From Gemmatimonadota bacterium (GTDB lineage Bacteria; Gemmatimonadota; Gemmatimonadetes; Gemmatimonadales; Gemmatimonadaceae), in contig JARIET010000215.1 in NCBI GenBank assembly GCA_031127185.1, positions 1 to 5,107 on the forward strand: a stretch of DNA of 5,107 nucleotides. Direction: 5' to 3'. Both the position numbers and the translations under genes were made by a program. Below the pieces are notes generated by a model. That model ran no database searches. It was not told the origin of the DNA and saw nothing but the letters and a program-made list of their open reading frames with translations. Shown here in pieces: positions 1-5,107 of the stretch. How positions within the stretch are numbered: the first letter of the stretch is position 1; every line of letters starts with the position of its first letter.

Positions 1-312
1 CACGCCGCTGGACTGCATTCCGTGGTTGAGCCAGCGGCGCATGGCGCACCCGTGCTGTTCGGACCTCGCCACACCGGTAGTCGCGACGCCGCTGCGATCG
101 AGGCCAGCGGTGGCGGATTTTCAGTGGCGGACGCGGCAGCGCTCGCTGCGCGAACGATATCCCTTATGCGCGACGGGACGCTGCGCGCCGCGACAAGCGC
201 CGAGGCCCGCAGCGTTGTCGCCGCGGGCCTTGGTGCGGCGGAGCGCTCAGCCGACCTGATCGAGCGCCTTCTGAGTGGCGTCCCGCGGGGATCTACGTCG
301 TTCCATCACTGA
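1..312 (+). CDS. waaA: 3-deoxy-D-manno-octulosonic acid (Kdo) transferase, C-terminal fragment
   Basis: This is the last 103 codons of a gene that begins left of the window; the frame is open from base 1 and ends in TGA. The product resembles the C-terminal Rossmann domain of GT30 Kdo transferases (WaaA/KdtA). These are membrane-associated GT-B enzymes that move Kdo from CMP-Kdo onto the lipid A precursor on the cytoplasmic face of the inner membrane, in LPS core synthesis. The visible support is the block HAAGLHSVVEPAAHGAP at residues 1-17, followed by VLFGPRHTGSRDA at 18-30. These match the family's glycine-rich turn, E-P-A-A nucleotide-sugar binding segment and G-P-x-x-x-N/S motif near the C-terminus. 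A helical alanine-rich tail follows, as expected (ADAAALAARTISLM, then the AAERSADLIERLL helix). The catalytic N-terminal domain is outside the window. The gene converges on the 791-aa membrane protein gene and their stop codons overlap by 7 bp. Another GT-B transferase is possible but less likely. The GTG at base 22 is an internal codon, not the start. Confidence 0.82.
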   Translation, partial: HAAGLHSVVEPAAHGAPVLFGPRHTGSRDAAAIEASGGGFSVADAAALAARTISLMRDGTLRAATSAEARSVVAAGLGAAERSADLIERLLSGVPRGSTSFHH

Positions 313-2681
313 CGCCAGGGTCGCCCGCCCCGGTAGGCGTCCAACCGCGGTGTTACTCGGGCTGCCACGTCAGGCGCATTGGCCGACTGCAGGATGGCGA
401 CGGCCCGCCCGGCCGCTTCTGCGGCGTCGGCGAATCGTCCGACCTCGGCCAACGCAGCAGCATACACGTCGAGCACGGTTGGGTCGCCGGGCGCTCGCCG
501 CATGAATCGCACCGCCACGCTCAGCGCGAGCGCACCGTTTCTGACCTCATCGGATGGTGCAGTAGCCATCAGCCAGGCCTGCTTCAACTCCAGCTCCGGC
601 GTTGCCTTGTGCGAAATCGCCTCCGCAAGCAGCGCTGACGCGCCCCGCCAATCGCGGTTGGCCACCGCGCCGTCCGCGCGATTCGACAGCCAGATGTCGT
701 CGGGCATGTCCGGGACAACTTGCAGTACCCGCACCACAATGCCGTCCAATGGCGGCCCGGCGCGCGGGCGAAATGGCAAGACACGCAGCCAGCGCGGATT
801 CCGTCCGTCGTGCAGTATCCTGCGGCCAAATGTGGATTCGCCGATGGCCGGTGCCGGAACCCCAGCCAGATTTTCATACGCACGCAGGAAGTCGTCGGCA
901 GAGACCAGCACCAGGTGCGTGATGCCACGGTCCATCATGCGCTGGCGCGCCTCGTCGTCTGTCGGCGCTGAAAGAATGCTGGCGGCTGAGCGCAGCCCGG
1001 CGAGGTTTTCCCAGTAGAGTGTGCCCAGACTCGCGAACTGGCCGAAGTAGCTCACCGCGAGCGAGGCGCTGGGTGTGGACAACAGCACGACCGGATCGTC
1101 CCCCTGGGACGCGCGCACAACAGACGCAATGTCGCGGTACATCGGCTGGAGCGCATCGCCAAGCGTAACGGCGCCATTGCGAACGTTGCGTGAGGTCTGC
1201 GCTGTACGATTCGCGAGGGCGGCCACCGCAAGCAAACCGAGCAACACCACCGCACTCCACACCGCACGCGCGCGTCGACCGCTGGTCAGGATCGCCGTCG
1301 CCATGAGTAGCAGCACAACCTGCGGACCGCTCGCCGTTGACCACCAGCGAACCTGCCAGAACGCCAACCCGGCAGTGCCGAGTGTAACTATAGAAATGAA
1401 ACCTGCCAGCGGAAGTTCCTGACGCTTCGCGCGAACGACGCTCGCAAGCGGCAGCAACAGTACGGCCCCGGCTGCGTAGTGTGTCAACGACGACCAACCG
1501 AATACCTTCGCTACGCGCGGAACCGAGAGAAATTCCTGAATTTGGCTGTGAATCTGGAACAGGCCGGGGTCAGCCAGCGCGAACACCTGACTGCCAAGCG
1601 AGATCACCAGCAGCCCAGGCATGAGCGCCACGGCGGCCCAGGTGTAGAACCGCCATTTCGAGATTCTGCGACGATACACGCGCCACGCCGCGACCATGGC
1701 GATCAACTCCCCGCCTGCAACCCAGGCCGCCGCGAACAACGGATGGTTCACTTCAAGCCGCAGCGTGGGAAGCGCGGGTGCGTACTCGAGCAGGTAGGCG
1801 GCAAGACTCACGGCGCCGCCGATCCAGCCCCAGCGTCGCCACACCTCGGGGTCGAACTCGACGCCGCCAACGCGGTCGGCTGTGCCCTGCGCGCGCGACC
1901 CGATCCACGCCGAGGCCAATCCAGCGGCGCCCACCAGTGCGATGACCGGAATGGTCGATGCCGCGCTTACCCACATCCCAATGCCGCCGCATGCGGCAGA
2001 CACCGCACTTGCGCGACGCGCTTCCGCTCGCCCCACCGGCAGCAGGCCACCCGGCCCCTGCGCCGCTGTATGCCAGCCGGCACCCATGAAGGTGGCGCCG
2101 AGCACCAGCCCCAACGCTGCCGCAGCCAAAAGCCCGTGATGATCGACGTTATTGGGAGCGAAGGCGTTATACAGCAGCGGATGTCCGATCAACCCCAGCG
2201 CCACGATGGCGCCGGACGCCGCGCCGGCTCGGCCGGCCGCCCAGCCGGACAGCAGCCCCACGGCGATGAACAACAGCGGAAGGTTAATCCACGCTAAACT
2301 CGACTCCGTTCCGCGAGCGAGCGACACACCCGTTCGCCACGCTTCCCACCGGCCGGAAAGGGCGACTAGCTGAATCAGTGCGGAATTCCAGTGGACGTCG
2401 CGGCCGGTCGGCGCATTGTCCATTTCTGTGCGGCGCAGGCGCGCCGAGCCGTTGTTGGCGCTCTCAATCGCCAGCCGCGCCCAGACCGTGGCATCGGCTC
2501 GCCCAGCCGGCGCAGGGCGAACGAGCGGGAGTGAATCGGTCTGTCGCGTTCCCGATGCGTCCAGCATCGCGACGTAATCGCGTGTGGCACTGGAGTCGCG
2601 CAGTGCCAAAATAGCGACCATAACCCACACCACGGCCATGATTACCCAGCGTGCGCGGCGGCCTTCCGTGCTGAGTCGCAT
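306..2681 (-). CDS. Polytopic GT-C-like (STT3-related) membrane protein with C-terminal TPR-like domain
   Basis: This is a 791-aa protein; I do not know its substrate. A short basic N-terminus is followed by a first membrane helix (about 12-28), a long loop, then roughly 11-12 further hydrophobic segments from about 99 to 490. Conserved-looking motifs are D63 in the first loop, the stretch 81-100 containing DNAPTGRDVHW (88-98), VDHHG (179-183), LEY (298-300), RLEVNHPL (308-315) and IQEFLSVP (381-388). The HW and DHH signatures recall bacterial STT3/oligosaccharyltransferase-like GT-C proteins that use lipid-linked sugars. Residues about 500-660 look like a soluble domain, including SLGTLYWENLAGLRSA (551-566). 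Residues about 668-790 are TPR-like helices, including QAWLMATAPSDEVRNGALAL (701-720) and VLDVYAAALAEVGRFADAAE (736-755). By STT3 topology the C-terminal part would be extracytoplasmic (inference). The ATG is supported by GGAG 9 nt upstream. The gene lies 37 bp after atpC, so co-transcription is likely. A glycosyltransferase role is inferred; no substrate can be named. Confidence 0.85.
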   Translation of the reverse strand: MRLSTEGRRARWVIMAVVWVMVAILALRDSSATRDYVAMLDASGTRQTDSLPLVRPAPAGRADATVWARLAIESANNGSARLRRTEMDNAPTGRDVHWNSALIQLVALSGRWEAWRTGVSLARGTESSLAWINLPLLFIAVGLLSGWAAGRAGAASGAIVALGLIGHPLLYNAFAPNNVDHHGLLAAAALGLVLGATFMGAGWHTAAQGPGGLLPVGRAEARRASAVSAACGGIGMWVSAASTIPVIALVGAAGLASAWIGSRAQGTADRVGGVEFDPEVWRRWGWIGGAVSLAAYLLEYAPALPTLRLEVNHPLFAAAWVAGGELIAMVAAWRVYRRRISKWRFYTWAAVALMPGLLVISLGSQVFALADPGLFQIHSQIQEFLSVPRVAKVFGWSSLTHYAAGAVLLLPLASVVRAKRQELPLAGFISIVTLGTAGLAFWQVRWWSTASGPQVVLLLMATAILTSGRRARAVWSAVVLLGLLAVAALANRTAQTSRNVRNGAVTLGDALQPMYRDIASVVRASQGDDPVVLLSTPSASLAVSYFGQFASLGTLYWENLAGLRSAASILSAPTDDEARQRMMDRGITHLVLVSADDFLRAYENLAGVPAPAIGESTFGRRILHDGRNPRWLRVLPFRPRAGPPLDGIVVRVLQVVPDMPDDIWLSNRADGAVANRDWRGASALLAEAISHKATPELELKQAWLMATAPSDEVRNGALALSVAVRFMRRAPGDPTVLDVYAAALAEVGRFADAAEAAGRAVAILQSANAPDVAARVTPRLDAYRGGRPWRQ

Positions 2682-2690
2682 TCTGTCTCA

Positions 2691-2694
2691 CTCC
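2691..2694 (-). promoter_or_regulatory. Shine-Dalgarno site of the membrane protein gene
   Basis: On the minus strand GGAG lies 9 nt before the ATG at 2681, which supports that start for the 791-aa protein. The next in-frame residues (MRLSTEGRRARW) form a plausible basic lead into the first membrane helix. The two G's of this site are also the last bases of a small inverted repeat at 2693-2707. Confidence 0.6.
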
Positions 2695-2707
2695 GCGGGA
2701 ACCGCGG
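2693..2707. repeat. Short inverted repeat (6-bp arms, 3-nt loop) in the spacer after atpC
   Basis: CCGCGG at 2693-2698 and again at 2702-2707 are separated by three bases. Because CCGCGG is its own reverse complement, the two copies can pair as a 6-bp all-GC stem. In the minus-strand transcript the hairpin sits between the atpC stop and the next gene's ATG, and its downstream arm covers half of the GGAG ribosome site. There is no run of T after it on the minus strand, so it does not look like an intrinsic terminator. It could damp translation of the downstream gene relative to the ATP synthase subunits, or be chance in GC-rich DNA. Confidence 0.4.
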
Positions 2708-2718
2708 CCGGCGGTACC

Positions 2719-2961
2719 CTACACCGGCGTGGCCTTCTCCGTCACGACGCGGACTTCATTGTCCGCGACCTGCACAAAGCCACCCTCGACGTGAAACGCC
2801 TTGCCGTCACTCAGGCGCAGCTTCCCTGAGCCAAGCGTCGTCACCATGGCGGCGTGACCTGTGAGGATGCCCACCTCCCCGTCAAATGCCGGGGCGGTGA
2901 CCGAGGAGGCCTCACCTTCAAACAGGACCGCCTCAGGCGAAATCACTGACACTTTGAGCAC
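2719..2961 (-). CDS. atpC: F1Fo ATP synthase epsilon subunit, short form lacking the C-terminal helical domain
   Basis: Epsilon is the foot of the rotor: it binds gamma and the c-ring and couples proton flow to catalysis in the F1 head. The 80-aa product covers the N-terminal beta-sandwich domain only. Family features are VISPEAVLFEGEASSVTAPA (6-25), DGEVGILTGHAAMVTTLGSG (27-46, where most members have PGHAP) and the VEGGFVQVADNEVRVV strand pair (58-73). Typical bacterial epsilon subunits are about 130-140 aa because two C-terminal helices follow. Here the gene stops with TAG right at the domain boundary, and the next gene starts 37 bp later, leaving no room for the missing helices. Short forms are known in some phyla, for example green sulfur bacteria, so this is probably a functional subunit and not a broken gene. 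The start is GTG, with a weak GGGA 6 nt upstream. It lies 42 bp downstream of atpD in the same operon. Confidence 0.95.
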   Translation of the reverse strand: MLKVSVISPEAVLFEGEASSVTAPAFDGEVGILTGHAAMVTTLGSGKLRLSDGKAFHVEGGFVQVADNEVRVVTEKATPV

Positions 2962-2967
2962 TGTAGT

Positions 2968-2971
2968 TCCC
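2968..2971 (-). promoter_or_regulatory. Weak Shine-Dalgarno site of atpC
   Basis: Minus-strand GGGA lies 6 nt before the GTG start of atpC. It is the only purine-rich stretch close to the start, and it overlaps the end of the 7-bp repeat tract in this spacer. The match to the anti-SD is short, so the site is tentative. Confidence 0.35.
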
Positions 2972-2996
2972 GTAAGCCGTGAGCCGTAAAACGCAA
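2969..2996. repeat. Heptameric tandem repeat in the atpD-atpC spacer
   Basis: On the plus strand this reads as four 7-bp units: CCCGTAA, GCCGTGA, GCCGTAA, AACGCAA. The middle two units differ from each other at one position and the outer ones are degenerate. It fills most of the 42-bp gap between the atpD stop and the atpC GTG. A related tract in the same orientation and phase (GCGGTNN units) occupies the atpG-atpD gap, which makes chance less likely. The function is unknown. Confidence 0.6.
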
Positions 2997-3003
2997 ACTG
3001 TCG

Positions 3004-4473
<1,470 letters not shown>

Positions 4474-5107
4474 CTAGTCGAGAGCTGCTGCGCCGCCGAC
4501 GATCTCGGCGATTTCCTGCGTGATGTTGGCCTGACGCGCGCGATTGTAGGTGCGGCGAAGCACCGTGAGCATTTCACCGGCGTTGTCCGTGGCGTTCTTC
4601 ATTGCCGTCCGGCGGGCAGCCTGCTCGGCGGCCACGGTCTCCACCAGTGCGCGGTACACCGCATTGCGCACATAGGCCGGCAGCAGCGCGGTCAGGATCT
4701 CCTCTGCCGACGGGTACAACAGGTAGTCCTTGGTGGTACGGCCCGTCGGCGGTGTCACAGGCAGCACTTTGACGCCGGCGGGAGGTGCCGAGAGCACCGA
4801 CTTGAACTGCGACTGCACCACATAGACTGCGTCGAGGTCGCCCGCTGCGAACGCGGCCATCAGGCTGTCCACCAGCGACGCCGCATCGGCCGCCGTCGGG
4901 CGATCGGAGATATCGGTGCGCTGCGACACCAACGCACGGTTGATGTACTTGAAGAACCCGATCCCCTTCTTGCCCACGACATGGAGGTCCACCTGTGCGC
5001 CGGCCTTTTCCAGCCGCGTGACCAGGTGGTTCCCTTCCTTGATCAGGTTCGAGTTGAACGCGCCGGCGAGGCCGCGGTTCGATGTGAGCACGACAACCGC
5101 GACCTTC
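4474..5107 (-). CDS. atpG: F1Fo ATP synthase gamma subunit, C-terminal part
   Basis: Gamma is the central rotor shaft that turns inside alpha3-beta3 and drives the catalytic cycle of beta. The visible part is 210 codons ending in TAG. The frame stays open to the right edge, where it reads KVAVVV just before LTSNRGLAGAFNSNL, a hallmark of the gamma Rossmann-like domain. The C-terminal helix that penetrates the F1 head is well conserved: RRTAMKNATDNAGEML, then RRTYNRARQANITQEIAEIV, ending GGAAALD. Family members are about 285-300 aa, so roughly 80 N-terminal residues, including the first coiled-coil helix, lie outside the window. The GTG at 5091 falls inside the conserved core and is not the true start. 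It is followed by atpD on the same strand after 45 bp. No frameshift or unusual residue was seen. Confidence 0.97.
   Translation of the reverse strand, partial: KVAVVVLTSNRGLAGAFNSNLIKEGNHLVTRLEKAGAQVDLHVVGKKGIGFFKYINRALVSQRTDISDRPTAADAASLVDSLMAAFAAGDLDAVYVVQSQFKSVLSAPPAGVKVLPVTPPTGRTTKDYLLYPSAEEILTALLPAYVRNAVYRALVETVAAEQAARRTAMKNATDNAGEMLTVLRRTYNRARQANITQEIAEIVGGAAALD

Noticed and set aside
203..230. Perfect 8-bp inverted repeat AGGCCCGC...GCGGGCCT with a 12-nt loop
   Set aside because: It lies inside the kdtA coding region and has no following T-run. An alanine/arginine-rich GC-rich coding stretch explains it adequately.
311..341. GACGCC...GGCGTC pairing just after the kdtA stop, a possible terminator
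   Set aside because: The 6-bp arms are separated by 19 nt and no T-run follows on either strand. The sequence is also coding for the membrane protein.
379..1017. Long plus-strand open frame (212 codons) opposite the membrane protein gene
   Set aside because: It lies antisense within a gene with clear membrane and TPR-like features. Its translation is low-complexity Ser/Arg/Ala with no recognisable domain, as is common for shadow frames in GC-rich DNA.
1330..1360. RWWSTASG (445-452 of the membrane protein) as the STT3 WWDYG catalytic motif
   Set aside because: It lacks the D and Y and lies between membrane segments, whereas WWDYG of STT3 lies in the soluble C-terminal domain. The resemblance is limited to the two tryptophans.
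874..1497. Minus-strand 207-codon frame overlapping the membrane protein gene
   Set aside because: It is an alternative frame inside the real gene, Cys/Arg-rich with no domain signal.
1479..2297. Plus-strand open frame (272 codons) opposite the membrane segments
   Set aside because: Its product is rich in Arg, His, Gln and Pro, the usual antisense translation of hydrophobic GC-rich coding sequence. No family resemblance or ribosome site was seen.
2682..2718. Possible operon terminator after atpC
   Set aside because: The only hairpin is 6 bp with no U-tract and overlaps the next gene's ribosome site, so termination here is not supported.
4474..5091. atpG starting at the GTG at 5091
   Set aside because: The frame stays open to the right edge with gamma-like residues (KVAVVV) preceding it, and the family needs about 80 more N-terminal residues.

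Overview
The window is GC-rich, gene-dense bacterial chromosome. One rightward gene fragment at the left edge meets a leftward block of four genes. That block is the distal end of an F1Fo ATP synthase operon (atpG, atpD, atpC, read right to left) followed by a large membrane protein gene. The KdtA-type Kdo transferase fragment indicates a Gram-negative organism that makes LPS. The overall look (high GC, a very short epsilon subunit, the wording of the KdtA C-terminus) fits Gemmatimonadota or a related phylum. That placement is an impression from memory, not a demonstrated assignment.

Layout. Positions 1-312 (+) hold the last 103 codons of a kdtA/waaA-like glycosyltransferase. Positions 306-2681 (-) hold a 791-residue polytopic membrane protein. 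It has about 12 hydrophobic segments with STT3/GT-C-like motifs, an extracytoplasmic-type globular region and a C-terminal TPR-like region. Its stop codon overlaps the kdtA end by 7 bp in convergent orientation. Positions 2719-2961 (-) hold atpC, reduced to the N-terminal beta-sandwich domain (80 aa, GTG start). Positions 3004-4428 (-) hold a complete, canonical atpD. Positions 4474-5107 (-) hold the C-terminal 210 codons of atpG, whose start lies beyond the right edge.

AtpG and AtpD are parts of the catalytic F1 head and rotor, and AtpC is the rotor foot. The membrane protein starts 37 bp after atpC on the same strand with no recognisable terminator between them, so it is probably co-transcribed. 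Its likely role is transfer of a lipid-linked sugar at the membrane or envelope, a different pathway from ATP synthesis. The most unusual points are three. The epsilon subunit has no inhibitory C-terminal helices. The two spacers between ATP synthase genes each carry four tandem 7-bp units of a related sequence. The GT-C-like/TPR fusion protein is not a characterised enzyme that I recognise. No mobile element, CRISPR array, tRNA or rRNA was seen, and no stretch of 300 bases lacks a gene.
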